A stretch of DNA of 64,000 nt from Tetrastigma voinierianum (GCA_016808115.1 JAEQBH010004122.1:62001-126000); one strand, 5' to 3'; positions 13,346 through 24,070 are shown, numbered from the stretch's first letter. Notes: generated by a model from the sequence alone, not told the origin. Numbers and translations are program-made.

Positions 13346-14505
13346 GATTAGGAATATCTTACTCCAGTTTTTAACACCGTGATTCGGCACTATAATTTAC
13401 ATCTTCGACGCATCAAACTGCTTTCTGCCCGAATCGTCCTCACTCAAATAAAGCGTCAGCAACAACACGACGAACAATACCACATTGTAATAAGTCGACA
13501 ATCAATCTAACGTTGTAACAAAAATGATGACAAAACCAAATGCCGATAAGATGATGATAAAAAGAAAAAGAAAGAAAACTCTAAATATTCATGGCGTAAC
13601 CACTTTATTAAGCAAGAAAATGAAAATAAAACGATGGTAGATGAGTGATTTGAGGACAAATATGACAAAAAATTACTCCGCTTTAATCGAAGAAATGGAT
13701 TAAAAGAAAAGAATGAGAGAAAAGAAGCGGAGAGACAATCAGGTTTTCGGGAGGTAGCCAACTTAAAAACATCATTATGGACACAAATAATCAATTCAAT
13801 ATACCACCATCACGATCAATCCATATAGGTAGGTTGTTTGTAGTAACACAAAGTCACACCACATCACATGCACCTCATGCGTGCATGATAAAGGTAGCTA
13901 ATTTATCATGATTCCCACATCCCAAGCGCACTCTCTCGAAATGAATAGAAATAGGAAAAATAAATAAATAAAGTGAATGAAAGAGTCCCGCATCCCAAGG
14001 CCACTCTCTCTTTTATATATAGGTATAGATCTAGGAAGCCCCATACAGGCTGTTTGGCTGTATTGTTGGATTCTCTTCATGTGATATGGGTTTTTATTTT
14101 AAAATTTTATTCGTAATGCTAGTATGGCGAAAAGGAGTAGAGTTTTTACATTATTTTAAAAGGAAGTTGATGTGTATGGTTTTTGCATGATCCGGGGGAT
14201 TGAGCCCGCAAAGAAGTTCCATCTCAGATTCTCCGCTTATTATTATTATTCATTCTTAGTTTGTGGAAATCATGTGAGCCCGTTTATTTTTAAATGCTAG
14301 ACGGTGTTTTGTATTATTGATTTTACCTTTGAATATGTGCAAGATAGAGGTGGCTAATTTTAAAAGAAAATATTATTGATTCAAATTTATAATGTATCGT
14401 AAGAAATCTTAAAATACAAATTACTAAAATTCATATAGGATGAAACAATATCCTAGTTAATAGCATAATAAATCAGTATAAAGTCTACAAATTTGATAAT
14501 AAAAT
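13346..14505. repeat. Satellite monomer A (follows B directly)
   Basis: This 1160-bp monomer carries the full A-specific block (about 13907-14350), including TATATATAGG at 14014-14023. It follows a B monomer, so the C monomer of this cycle has been lost or was never present. Confidence 0.85.
13912..14045 (+). promoter_or_regulatory. A-specific TATA-containing module (representative)
   Basis: Two near-copies of CATCCCAAG(C/G)(G/C)CACTCTCTC lie about 75 bp apart (near 13918 and 13991). The second leads straight into TTTTATATATAGG and GATCTAGGAAGCCCC. A pyrimidine patch next to a TATA box looks like a plant core promoter. The same module recurs in A monomers near 3410-3530, 6235-6360, 35640-35755, 37620-37745, 48270-48395, 55690-55800 and 63470-63580. 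It is absent from B and C monomers. Promoter activity is inferred, not shown. Confidence 0.35.
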
Positions 14506-14755
14506 GATTAGAATATCTTTTACTCCAGTTTTTCAACACCGTGATGACCATAATTTTATATGTTCGACTGATCAAATCCGTTTCTGAATAAATCCTCACT
14601 GATAAACATCATAACAACCTGACGAACAATACCACTTTGTAATAAAATAGAATAATAAATCAAATGTTGCTATAAAGCGATGACAAACCAAATGATGATA
14701 AGATGATGATAGAAAGAAAAGAAAAACCTAAATATTTACTTTAGATGGAAGAAGC
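14506..14755. repeat. Satellite monomer B, left part, split by element 1
   Basis: This part ends GGAAGAAGC immediately before the LTR. The monomer resumes at 23435 with AGAACCACTCTATTAAG. Left plus right parts total about 890 bp, the length of a B monomer. The target duplication reads AGAAGC on the left and AGAAC on the right, taken as a 5-bp AGAAC with one extra base. Confidence 0.82.
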
Positions 14756-16891
14756 TGTGACACCTAAGAAACTCGGGGACCAGTGACCGCGTCAACTGCG
14801 AGAAACACAGTATTGTCTCATATCCATGAGACCCGTACATAGTAAAATGACTGATAGGGCCATCGTCCATACTCGTCCATATAGTTACAAGACCATACAT
14901 CTCTATAGATCCAGGGATTATTACATCACTTTTGATACAAAACATATATTAAAACTAGTTGATTCTCATCATCTGACAAAATAAGAATCAGGCCACGTCA
15001 GAAGCACGCTTCATAATCCACGGCCTCTAGGCGCAGTACCACTGTCACATCTTGTGCTGAAAGGGGGGGTCCCACGACGGGGTGAGCTAACGCCAGTAGA
15101 GATAAATCCTACAAGGGATATTCCCCTTTCAGGTGCATATGCAAATGATCATTCCCGATTAGAAATCAACAACCAATCCGTGCATACGCTGTTGTCACAT
15201 CATGGAAAAAAAATCACATGCATGTATGAGACGACAATCTACATACTGTCTGGGTTGACCTCCGACCATACCTAATGCAAGAATGCACCAATGAAATCAA
15301 TCTGCAGGTTAGTCAGGCTCCCATTTTACAACGTAGTCTATGTGATATTTATTCAATTGTTTCGTGTCTTTTTGGACAATAGAACTTTTCGAGGTCTCAC
15401 CGCGGGTCTCTTACACCCTCCAGAGCATTTTTGAACCACCGGTGGATACACGATCTAACCCGAGGTTTTGGAGCTTTCACGGGGGTATCTATCTCCTTGC
15501 ACTATCACCGACATTTCATTTTCCATTTTCGTTTAACAATGTGGAACTCAATTTGACCGTCCCATTCTCGAGCCCACACGATTCAACACCAAGCGCGATT
15601 GCCAAATCCAGTACCATGGGCACTTTCATCGCGGCCAGCGGTATTACCGCACACCAATGCAATGATTGTGCCACTGCACTCAAACCCATGACCAATGCAA
15701 CAGAAGACCTCTACATGGACCTTCTAGTACACTATGTGTCTTTATATGACCTCATATACAATGCACCACAACATTTCATATATTAACATACATGCAGATC
15801 ATGTTAATATTCACATGTTCAGTGATTACATCACATAAGCATGCACTACATCTTTCTATCGGTAGGTTCATTCCTTATCGACATGTTCAAGCATGTATTA
15901 AAATAATTCCAACCTTTACTTGAGCAGAAGTAATGCCATAATTCATATTCTAGGCCGAGACATAGTATATGGGTCATACAACTGATGCATATAATTATTT
16001 CCATCTTTATCACCATCTTTATCACACATATGCATAATTTCACATTTTCGGTATGTTCGTTCTATGGCAATAACACACATTAGTCATTCTCGGCCATAAA
16101 TCCGGCCATGCTTGGCCTCGGAAATAATTTGGACTCAGTCCAGAAAGTCCAGTTTTTGTAAATACCACACCAAACATCCAACACGCAATTCCCTACTCAG
16201 GCCATATGCAGTCCCAAGCATTTCGGTTACAAACCGGTTCCGAAAATAGAAGTTCCGGAAACCAGAACGGACCATTCCTCAACTATCCATGACCCAGACC
16301 AATGTTCAGCCTACATTTTGGCTGAGCACTTTATTTTATTAAATTCTAGACTCAACGAGCTTTGGCTGAGTCGAAGCGAAGCGAATCGGAGTTCGGACTA
16401 GAAAGTTATGGCCGTCGAAGTTATTGATCTGGCCGATTAAATTAAAGGTGTCTTGAAATTTGGGCACCCGTTTCTCTGCTCAAGGATTTTGCCATCCACT
16501 ACCAACGTGTTCGGTCTTGGAGCAGTCCGAAAACCTGTAAGCGGTCTTTGACCATCACCACAATCCTGAAACAAACCACACAACATACAAGTCGCCGGAA
16601 AACCGAGATGAGAGCCGTGAAGCCATTACACGGCCTAGGCATAAAATAACAGAAGTAGGAGGAAATCTACCTCTTGTAAGCGCGATTAAGGTTCTTTCTT
16701 CAGGTGCCACTCAGCTGCATAACCTCCTTCCTCTTCCTCTTTCTTTCCTCTTCCTCCCACTTTCTTCTTCTTTTTATCCATTTCTCTTTCCTTTCCTCCT
16801 CATTTTTCAACACCCTTCCTCCTCCTTCTCCTTGATGCTCCCCTCACGGCCCAGAGGTGAGCTCCTGCACAATCTGAATTGGAACCCCCTC

Positions 16892-16899
16892 ATTTATAG
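16892..16899 (-). promoter_or_regulatory. LTR TATA box, 3' LTR copy
   Basis: On the minus strand this reads TATAAATG followed by AGGGGG, at the same LTR position as the cleaner TATAAATAGG of the other LTR. It lies just downstream, in transcription order, of the palindromic CCATGTGTC repeats. Confidence 0.55.
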
Positions 16900-16912
16900 G
16901 ATTTACAAAGGC

Positions 16913-17062
16913 CATGCATGATGACACATGGCATGCCATGTGTCTGCGTGGCTTGCCATGTGTCACGTATACATGCCTTTGCCATGCGATAATGAGCACA
17001 TGGCTTGCCGTGTGTCCTCTATCTTGCCATGTGTCACCACATGGTTTTCCATGTGTATCATA
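16913..17062. repeat. Palindromic ACATGGC/GCCATGT cluster in the element 1 3' LTR
   Basis: There are several copies of the half-site GCCATGTGTC and its complement, including ACATGGCATGCCATGT at about 16927. They are loosely spaced over ~150 bp directly upstream of the LTR TATA box in transcription order. The position suggests a U3 enhancer array, which is inference. Confidence 0.7.
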
Positions 17063-17287
17063 TGACTCGTATTCTTGCTTTGGCTGCAGTTTTCTCGAAA
17101 TGCGTAAAATTGGATAATCTCGAATTCAACGGGGGTCATTGGGTAAGTAGATTTCGTGAGGCGATTATGGTGCAATCAGTTTATCATCGAATCTAGAAAA
17201 ATCTGACTTTCTCTGAACTAATACATTATTCACAGTTTGCCCCTTTTTATCTGAAAAATTCAAAATTTAAAATTTTCACGGGTTACA

Positions 17288-17297
17288 TATACCCCTT
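17288..17297 (-). other. Element 1 polypurine tract
   Basis: The minus strand reads AAGGGGTATA immediately before the TGTAACCC start of the 3' LTR. This is the expected place and shape for the plus-strand primer of reverse transcription, and it supports minus orientation. Confidence 0.6.
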
Positions 17298-17379
17298 AAA
17301 TAATTTTGTCCCGAAATTCACACACACATACACACAATCAAACACATGCATATGCGACAGTCATTTAAAACATTAATGA

Positions 17380-18060
17380 CTAGAAAGCGTACCTTCCCCG
17401 TCGAACAAGAAGGGATAGTTGGCGCGCACAGTATCCTCGCGCTCCCATGTCGCCTCCTTGACTCCTCGGTGTTACCACAACACCTTTACAAGCCTCACCA
17501 GTCTTTGCATAAAAACTGCCTCGGCTATCCATGATCACATTTTGGTCCCTCCTCCGAAGGTCCATTCGCATCAACAGCAAGCTCTCCCGATCCACTGTAT
17601 GAGTTGGATCGGGTGTATAGGAGCATGAGGCGTGAAACACCTCATGAACGCTCGACAAACTCGATAAGCGACGTAACCGATACACAGCGCGTACCTCTCG
17701 GGTACCTCGAGAGGGTCCCGATACCTCGGCGAAAGCTTCCTGCGTTTTCGAATCTTATCGCATCTCTCTTAGGCATCACCTTCGAGAATACATGATCTGC
17801 CTCTCGAACTCTGGGGTCATGCGTAGGTATATCGGCGTAAACTCTAATGACTCATGCGATGAGAGGCAACGGATCATACCTACCTTCTCCAAGGTGTCTC
17901 TAATCAAATCTGGACGGTGATGGAGCTCTCCCGTCTGTTCAACATATCAGATCAGCAGTGGCCTCCCACATGAAACCTCGTAGTGCCATCGAATACTGCT
18001 TTGATAGCCCATTATTATCGCTTGAACTCTACCAAGAGGCCAGTGCACCGTCTCGGCTAC
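17380..18060 (-). pseudogene. Element 1 integrase C-terminus and chromodomain-like tail
   Basis: This is the last part of pol. The minus-strand frame around 17394-17475 reads ATWEREDTVRANYPFLF, the standard end of the plant chromovirus integrase tail. Upstream of it are LSSVHEVFHAS and YTPDPTHTVD (17560-17670), the linker between integrase and chromodomain. A degraded stretch near 17900-18020 matches the region after the integrase core. In known elements this tail guides integration toward particular chromatin. Several frameshifts and a stop just before the HRGV motif make this copy non-functional as read. Confidence 0.85.
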
Positions 18061-18099
18061 CCTTGAGATCAGGACCGCGTACTCACGGCACATGTCCCT

Positions 18100-18790
18100 C
18101 TAAAATCACCAGATAGTGCTCCGGATTGACCCAGTAGTGCAGAGGATGAAGCGGTACTCGTCAGGTTGTGTCCAGTGGCCCATGCAGAGCTCTTCGGGCG
18201 AGTGTGGCGGGATCCCGGAGTTGATACTATAGGTGGCACTCAGCCTGGCCGTACTATCTCCGTATATACAACTTGTAAATTCCTCGATTATGAAGAAGGT
18301 CATCGCCGCATTGGAAAATACCGACTTGGTGAGATTCATGGTCCATTATAACCCACACCGCATCATGCTTCCGCACGATGTCCATGGCAAGTGAGTCACA
18401 AAGTCCATTGTGATGTGTTCCCACTTCCACTCCGCTATCTCCAATGGTTGGGTAGCCTGTGCATCTCCCCAGTGCTCGTATCGACCCTGTGTACGTGAAG
18501 ATGCGATGAGATGAAATCCACGACATGCCTCTTCATCCCGCTCTAGCTGTCACGCGTGAAGGTCATGATACATCTTAGTGCCACTGGATGTCGATGAATC
18601 GGGAGCAATGGAACTTCTGGCGATCTCCTCCCTCAGGTCGTTATTTGGGAGACCTGACACATCCCACTATGCTCCGAGACCTTCTGTCACCGTAACTGGA
18701 TGGCCCGACCTTGTGGTATGCTGACTATAGGTCCCTAATGGATACTAGTTCTGCGTCTTGCACCTGGGAATCTATCACTCTGCTTAGTAG
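18100..18790 (-). pseudogene. Element 1 integrase (zinc-binding and catalytic core)
   Basis: Integrase joins retroelement cDNA to chromosomal DNA. The zinc-binding part is at about 18520-18640 (HCSRF, then MYHDL-like and GMKRH-like pieces in shifting frames). The catalytic core begins with WKWEHITMDF at 18400-18429 and continues as VTHLPW, LTKSVFS and EEFTSCIYGD. The expected second catalytic aspartate segment (VSDRDPRF in the family) is degraded near 18200. The sequence is in at least three frames, so it is a broken copy. Confidence 0.85.
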
Positions 18791-18919
18791 AGACGGTGTA
18801 GCCATCATATTTCCCAAGGTACCCTGAGCCTGCTCATCGTCTTTGTGATGAGGCCCCAGCCCATTTGTCTCGGCATCCACACTTGACTCCGGGAAGCTAT
18901 ACTAGCCGGTCTCTGTGAC

Positions 18920-19390
18920 TTTCATTCAAGCGCATCAGCCACCACATTTGCCCTTCTGGGATGGTAATGCAAAATGAAGTCGTAATCTTCTAAAACTCCA
19001 TCCACCCCTCTGGCGCCTTATATTTGAGGTCTCCTTTGCGTGAAGATGTATTCGGACTTTGGCCAGTGCGAAAGCACCTCGAACTGCTCACCATATAAGT
19101 AGTGGCGTCAAATCTTTAGAGCGAAGACTACGGCAACCAACTCCATGTCATGCGTTGGGTAATTCTGCTCTTGATTCTTCAATTGTCGAGAACCATAAGC
19201 CCGCGACCTTCGGTTGCATCGGGGACACCCGATCCGTCAGCCCGAGGCATCGTAATACAATGTACCTGCGCTCCCTTTAGGACTATTAGAATAGGAGGCA
19301 CAGTAAACCTCCTCTTCAATTCTTGGGCAGCTTGCTCCATAGGTCATCCCGCCTAAGAGCTTGACCTCATGCAGGTCAATCTTGTCGCAA
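18920..19390 (-). pseudogene. Element 1 RNase H
   Basis: RNase H removes the RNA strand during reverse transcription. On the minus strand the order of remnants is ITMPRADGSG-like (active-site region), RGLMVLDN for the conserved YGSRQLKN stretch, THDMELVAVVFALKI, YLYGEQFEV and finally NVVADALE at 18926-18950, the typical end of the domain. The family ends it in ADALSR; here the SR is lost. Frameshifts occur throughout. Confidence 0.82.
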
Positions 19391-19399
19391 ATGTTGCTA

Positions 19400-20266
19400 A
19401 ATGGGAGAAATCTTCTATAAACCTCATTTAATACCTACCAGTCCCGAGCTTCACGTATCTCGAAGGCCCGACAGGTCTCTCCCAACTCATCACAACCTCA
19501 ACCTTCCCCAAGTCCCCTTGACACACGAGAAGGCGACTACGTGTCGAAACCACCTCGACAAGCCAAAACTCGCACTTATTGAACTTGGCATACAACTGAT
19601 GATCCCTCGAAAAGCTATGAAGTGCGATTCTCGAAGTGATCCTGTCTTCTACTTTGCAGTTGGGAGTAGATCGGGGATGTCATCCAGCAAAGACCACCTG
19701 GAATTGATCTAAATAGGGTTGGAGACACACCCTATTCATGAGCCATGAATGCCATGGTAATTCGTCAATCAAAGGCATCACGTAATGAAACTCAAAGTGC
19801 AGTACGGCGTCTGAGCGCTATCTTACAGGGATAATACGCCTCCCTAACTCTCAATTGATAACCAGCTTGATCTGAAGATTATCTTGGAGTAGACTTGCGC
19901 CCCTCTCAGCTGATCAAATAAGTCATCAATCCTCGGTATTGGATACCGATTCTTGATTGTAACCTTGTTCTTTATGCATGTCGATGCATGGTCGAATGGT
20001 CTTATCCTTCTTCTTCTAAATAGAGGCAAGACACCCCATGGTGAAGTGCTTGGTATAATGAAACCCTACTTGATAACTCCTCAATTTGGACCTTGAGCTC
20101 CTGCAACTCAATCGGCGCCATCCTATGCGGAGTCCTAGAAATGGGCGATGTCCCGGGGAGATGCGACTCAATGCGGAGTCTACATGCTCGGTGGGAGTAA
20201 TCCGATAGCCAAATCAGGAAGAAACATCCCATAAATGCTTATAAAGCCACCGAGGTAGACTCATAT
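19400..20266 (-). pseudogene. Element 1 reverse transcriptase
   Basis: Reverse transcriptase makes the cDNA copy of the element. The N-terminal part (20002-20232) has LPGTSPISRTPHRMAPIEL. The fingers/palm segment (19844-20029) has KNRYPIPRIDDLFDQLRGA and VYSKI. The thumb and connection (19400-19720) have LYAKFNKCEFWL (near 19560-19597) and RFIEDFSHLATF. The catalytic FxDD box expected near 19700 reads as VVFAG followed by a stop, so the two aspartates are lost. The protein is spread over several frames. No protease or gag precedes it. Confidence 0.88.
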
Positions 20267-20850
20267 CTGTCTTACCTCGTCCTCTGGGTAAGGCAAGCTA
20301 ATGTCCAAATCATTTGCCCACGTGCCATTGTGAATCATTGATGTAGGGTGAAACATCGTGCCCTATTCCCCTGAAAACCATGACATGATGCCATCCCGGC
20401 GTGTGAAGCGGTAACTCTCTCCATACGGTCACAATCTATTACAATGATGTGTTGATGGCCCATAGACCTAATATCCCCAGACCATCCGTTTTGTTTCTAC
20501 AGACTCTAAAGGTTATGTTTCACCGGCCTAGTGTTTATTATTTCCCCTATATACATCCTACCATGTATATAATTCACGCAATTTGTAACACCACGATCAT
20601 GCACATACAATCAAAGCATACATAAGAAGAAGCAGACTGATGCATGATGTGTTCTAATCACATCTCGTAGACTCTGGGTAACCTCTACACAGACCTTGAT
20701 ACGAACTATGATGCGGATATCAATTTTGAGGCACTAGGTAACTACAACTTCCTGAGCTCAAACACGAGCTATATACCGAGGTTGTGATGCTCCTACGTGC
20801 TTGACATGTCTAGACCCATGCCCTGCTCGAGCCCTAGGTATTCGTATACC
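20267..20850 (-). other. Element 1 leader without recognisable gag or protease
   Basis: About 580 bp separate the primer-binding site from the start of RT similarity. I find no gag capsid motif, CCHC knuckle or DSGA-type protease motif here. Near 20240-20290 there is a weak match to the sequence just before RT (YPEDE, LPP). The gag-protease part appears deleted. Confidence 0.6.
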
Positions 20851-20865
20851 TAAGCTGCGATACCA
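20851..20865 (-). other. Element 1 primer-binding site
   Basis: The minus strand reads TGGTATCGCAGCTTA, close to the TGGTATCAGAGC site complementary to plant initiator-methionine tRNA. It starts a few bases after the GGTGTCA end of the LTR at 20868. Confidence 0.85.
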
Positions 20866-23030
20866 GGCCTGACACCTAAAACTCGGGGTCCCATTGACTG
20901 TAAAGTGACTGCGGAAACTGTGTCTCATATCATGAGACCGGCACATGAGTAAAATGACCCAAATAGGGCCCATCATCCATACTGCGTCCATATGGTTTAC
21001 AAGACCATACATCACTATAGATCCAAGGTTATTACATCACTTTTGATCTGAAACATATATTAAAAACTAGTTCATTCTAATATATAGACAAAACAGAATC
21101 CAAGGCCCACGGTCCAGTGACTTCATAATCCTGGCCTCTGGGATGTGTCTGCTGTACACGAAAGGGGTCCCACGGCAAAGGTAGGCCTAACGAGAAAGCC
21201 AGTGAAGATAAATCCTACAAGAAATTTATTTACCACTTTGAGTGCATATGCAAATCAGTCATTTCATAGTCAAATCAACGTGTCCGTGCATACATGTTGT
21301 CTATCATGGAAAAAATCTACATGCATGTATGGAGCGACCTCCACATGCCCCAAATCTGGGTCAACCTCAGGCCCACCACCCGATGCTGAAGTACTTATTG
21401 GGTATCAATCAGAGTTAGTCAGAGCTCCCCATTTCTGCTTAGTAGTCTATGTGATATTTATCAGGTGTTTAGTGTCTTTTTTGACAGCGAACTTTTCGAG
21501 GTCTCTCACTTAGCGGTCTCACCACACCCTCAGAGCATTTTTGGAGGCTTTCATGGTGGGATCACATTTGTCTAACCGGAGTTTGGGCTTTTCACACGAG
21601 GGGGTATCTATCCCTCACTGCTCACCTTGGAAACACATTTCATTTCCATTCGTTTAACAATGTATGGAACTCAATTTGACTTACGTCCCATTCCCGAACC
21701 ACGATTCAACACAAAGCAACGAGTGCCAAATCGATACCATGAACACACTTTCATGTAATGTGGTGTTACCCTTTTATAATGCAATACAATTTAATGCCCA
21801 CTTTGCCTCAAACCCATGACGATGTATGAACCTCTACATGGACCTTCTCTGTTTGTACACTATGTGTGTGATATGAACACTCATGTCACAATGCACCTGA
21901 CATTTCATATATTTAACATACATGCAGTCATGTTAATATTCCACATATTCAAATGGGTACATCCCTTAAGCATGCCTTTACATCTTTTCTATCATTCAGT
22001 TCATTCGTATCGACACATCATTCAAGCATGTATTAAAATAATTCGACCATTACTTAAGCAAGTAATGCCATAATTCATATTCTTAGAAAATGCGAGACAT
22101 AGTATGTATCGAGTCATACAACCCAATACATATAATTATTTCCATCTTTATCACCATCTTTATCACACATATATCACATAATTTCACATTTTCAGTATGT
22201 CATTGAATTTATGGCAATAACACACATTAGTCTTTCTCGGCCATAAATCCGGCCATTCTTGGCCTCGGAAATAATTTGGACTCAGTCCAGAAAGTCCAGT
22301 TTTTGTAAATACCACACCAAACATCCAACACGCAATTCCACCTTTCGGGCCATATGCGGTCGAGCATTTCGGTTACAAGCGGAGTTCGAAAACGAGTTCG
22401 AAACGAGCGGACCATTCCTCAATTGTCCGTGACCCAACCCAATGTTAGCCTACTTTTGGCTAGCGCTATTTATTAAATTCTAGACTCAACGAGCTTTCCG
22501 TAGAGTCGAAGCGCGAATCGGGTTAGGCTGAAAGTTGTAGCCGTCGAGTTGATGCGGCCCGATTCGCGGGGTGTCGCGGAATTTGGGCACACCCGTTCTT
22601 TCGATACCTTTCGGGATTTTGCCATCCCGAGAACAAGCATGTTGGTCTTGAGACAGTCGAAACCTGTAAAACTGAGTCTTTGACCATCACACAATCACAA
22701 ACAAACCACACAACATACAAATTCTCTAGGAAAGCTTGGATGAAACCGTAAGTATTACACGGCTAGAAATAAAATAACAGATGAAGGAAATCTACCTCTT
22801 GTAAGCTGATTCAGGTTCTTTCTTTGTCGGAGTCTACTCAACTGTAACCTCCTTCATCTTCCTCTTTTCTTTTCCTCTCTTCCTCCTTTCTTCTTCCTCT
22901 TTTTTCTCCTTTCTCCTTTCCTTTCCTCCTTTCTCCTTTCCTTTCCTGTTCTTTTCCTTTCCTTCCTCCTTATCGCCAGTGCCTTCCCCTCTTGGCCAGG
23001 GGGTGAGGCTCACACAATCTGGTGGAACCC

Positions 23031-23041
23031 CCTATTTATAG
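23031..23041 (-). promoter_or_regulatory. Element 1 LTR TATA box, 5' LTR
   Basis: The minus strand reads CCTATAAATAGGGGG, a strong plant TATA box. The palindromic repeats (23058-23222) lie just upstream, and a long purine-rich stretch (22850-22970, pyrimidine on the plus strand) lies downstream, where the transcript leader would be. Confidence 0.65.
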
Positions 23042-23057
23042 GATTTACAAAGGCGAT

Positions 23058-23222
23058 GCATGATGACACATGGCATGCCATGTGTCACCACATCCCATCT
23101 GCTACTCATCTGATGCGACACATGGCTTGCCATGTGTCACTCCTTGCCATGTGTCCTCCCTATGAACGCCATGTGTCACCCCTATCAGTTTCCATGTGTC
23201 ATCCACATGGCTCGCCATGTAA
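23058..23222. repeat. Palindromic ACATGGC/GCCATGT cluster in the element 1 5' LTR
   Basis: The half-site GCCATGTGTC or close variants occur about six times, with the palindrome ACATGGCATGCCATGT at about 23067. It is the counterpart of 16913-17062. Confidence 0.72.
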
Positions 23223-23434
23223 GCCCATTCGCCGTTTTCTCGAAATCGTGAAATTAGATGTTGATTCAGCGAGTCATTGGGTAATAGATTTCTTGAGGCG
23301 ATTCAGTTGCAATCAACCGCCGTGAGGATCTAGAAAAATCCCTGACTTTTCTCTATACTATTCTAGAGTAAACTACAGTTTTGCCCCCTTTTTATCAGAA
23401 AAATTCAAATTTAAAATTTTCACGGGTTTTACAA

Positions 23435-24070
23435 GAACCACTCTATTAAGTAAGAAGATGAAAACAAATAGATGTAGATGAGTGATTTGAGGACAAAAAT
23501 GACAAAAAAAATCACTCCTCCTTACTCGAAGAAATGGAATAGAAGAAAAGAATTAGAAAAGAGGAGAGACAGCTAGTAGGGTTTTTTGTGGGGAGGGTAT
23601 CTACCTTCAAAACAAGAAACTATGGACACAAATAATCAATACAAATATATTACCATCATGATCACCCTATATAGGGTAGGTTATATTTGTAGTAACACAG
23701 AGCCACTACCATCACATGCACCTCACGCGTGCATGATAAAGGTAGCAAATTTAAAACAATAATAAGCGTGCAAGACATCACATGCATGACGCATGCGCGC
23801 GCTGATAAGAGTAGCTAATTTAAAACAATAATAATCATTACAGACATCACATGCATAACATGCGCCGATGATAAAGATGACTAATTAAAAAATAATAAGC
23901 GTGCATGACCAGAGTTGGCTATATTTTATAAAGGAAAATATCTTTTTGATTAAAATTTAAATAGATTGATGGTTGAAATACCACAAATAGCTAAAATTCA
24001 TATGAGATGAAACAATATCAAGTTAATAGCATAATAAATCAGTATCAAGTCTAAAATTTGATAATAAAAT
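23435..24070. repeat. Satellite monomer B, right part, after element 1
   Basis: It continues the B monomer interrupted at 14755 and includes three 66-bp sub-repeats (near 23735-23920). Diagnostic variants GAAGATGAAAACAAATAG and AAATATATTACCATCATG are shared with 52540-52750. Confidence 0.85.

Larger units (their letters stand above)
1..14755. repeat. Higher-order tandem satellite array, left block
   Basis: This is a tandem array of related long monomers. A conserved box reading GATTAGAATATCTTTTACTC recurs at about 1155, 2023, 2830, 3991, 4870, 5673, 6819, 7704, 8504, 9664, 10530, 11329, 12476, 13346 and 14506. The spacings cycle through roughly 1150, 870 and 800 bp, so monomers A, B and C form a ~2.83-kb higher-order unit. 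Every monomer shares a core: the box, a segment beginning near CCTCACTCAAATAAAGC, a purine-rich stretch, GAACCACT(C/T)TATTAAG, ACTAGGGTTTTT, CCCTATATAGGG and a GCGTGCAAGACATCACATGC sub-repeat. No conserved reading frame with a recognisable domain is present. The satellite family is not one I recognise. Confidence 0.93.
14756..17287 (-). repeat. Element 1 LTR (3' LTR in transcription order)
   Basis: It is collinear with 20868-23434: shared landmarks are TGACACCTAA...CTCGGGG at the left edge, the CATGCATGTATG segment near 15220, TTGGCCTCGGAAATAATTTG near 16110 and TTTAAAATTTTCACGGG at the right edge. The short reading frames inside it (for example 15364-15786) have no counterpart in the other LTR and are not genes. 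Confidence 0.9.
14756..23434 (-). mobile_element. Element 1: Tekay/Del-like Ty3/gypsy retrotransposon, gag-protease deleted
   Basis: The two ~2.55-kb direct LTRs are 14756-17287 and 20868-23434. Read on the minus strand they begin TGTAAAACCCGTG (right) or TGTAACCCGTG (left) and end GGTGTCA(CA). A primer-binding site next to the right LTR and a purine tract next to the left LTR fix the orientation as minus. The 3.58-kb internal region encodes, in transcription order, RT, RNase H, integrase and a chromodomain-like tail. No gag, zinc knuckle or protease is recognisable, although these should come first, so about 1.5 kb or more is missing compared with element 2. All frames are broken. The target duplication AGAAC sits inside a satellite B monomer. 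Long LTRs and the chromodomain-type tail point to the Tekay clade; the clade call is inference. Confidence 0.9.
20868..23434 (-). repeat. Element 1 LTR (5' LTR in transcription order)
   Basis: It is bounded by (TG)TGACACCTAAAACTCGG on the left and TTTTCACGGGTTTTACA on the right, collinear with 14756-17287. It is followed at once by the AGAAC target duplication and satellite. Its last ~146 bp (23289-23434) recur at 52377-52524. Confidence 0.9.

Noticed and set aside
13907..14350. A-specific block as an inserted MITE
   Set aside because: I find no terminal inverted repeats or flanking target duplication at its edges. Gain by insertion or loss from B and C remain equally possible.
15364..15786. 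140-codon plus-strand frame
   Set aside because: It lies inside the element 1 LTR, is not open in the other LTR copy and has no recognisable motif.
19844..20232. Pararetrovirus integration suggested by the RT motif
   Set aside because: Flanking LTRs, primer site, integrase and chromodomain-like tail after RNase H identify a Ty3/gypsy retrotransposon; pararetroviruses lack integrase and LTRs.
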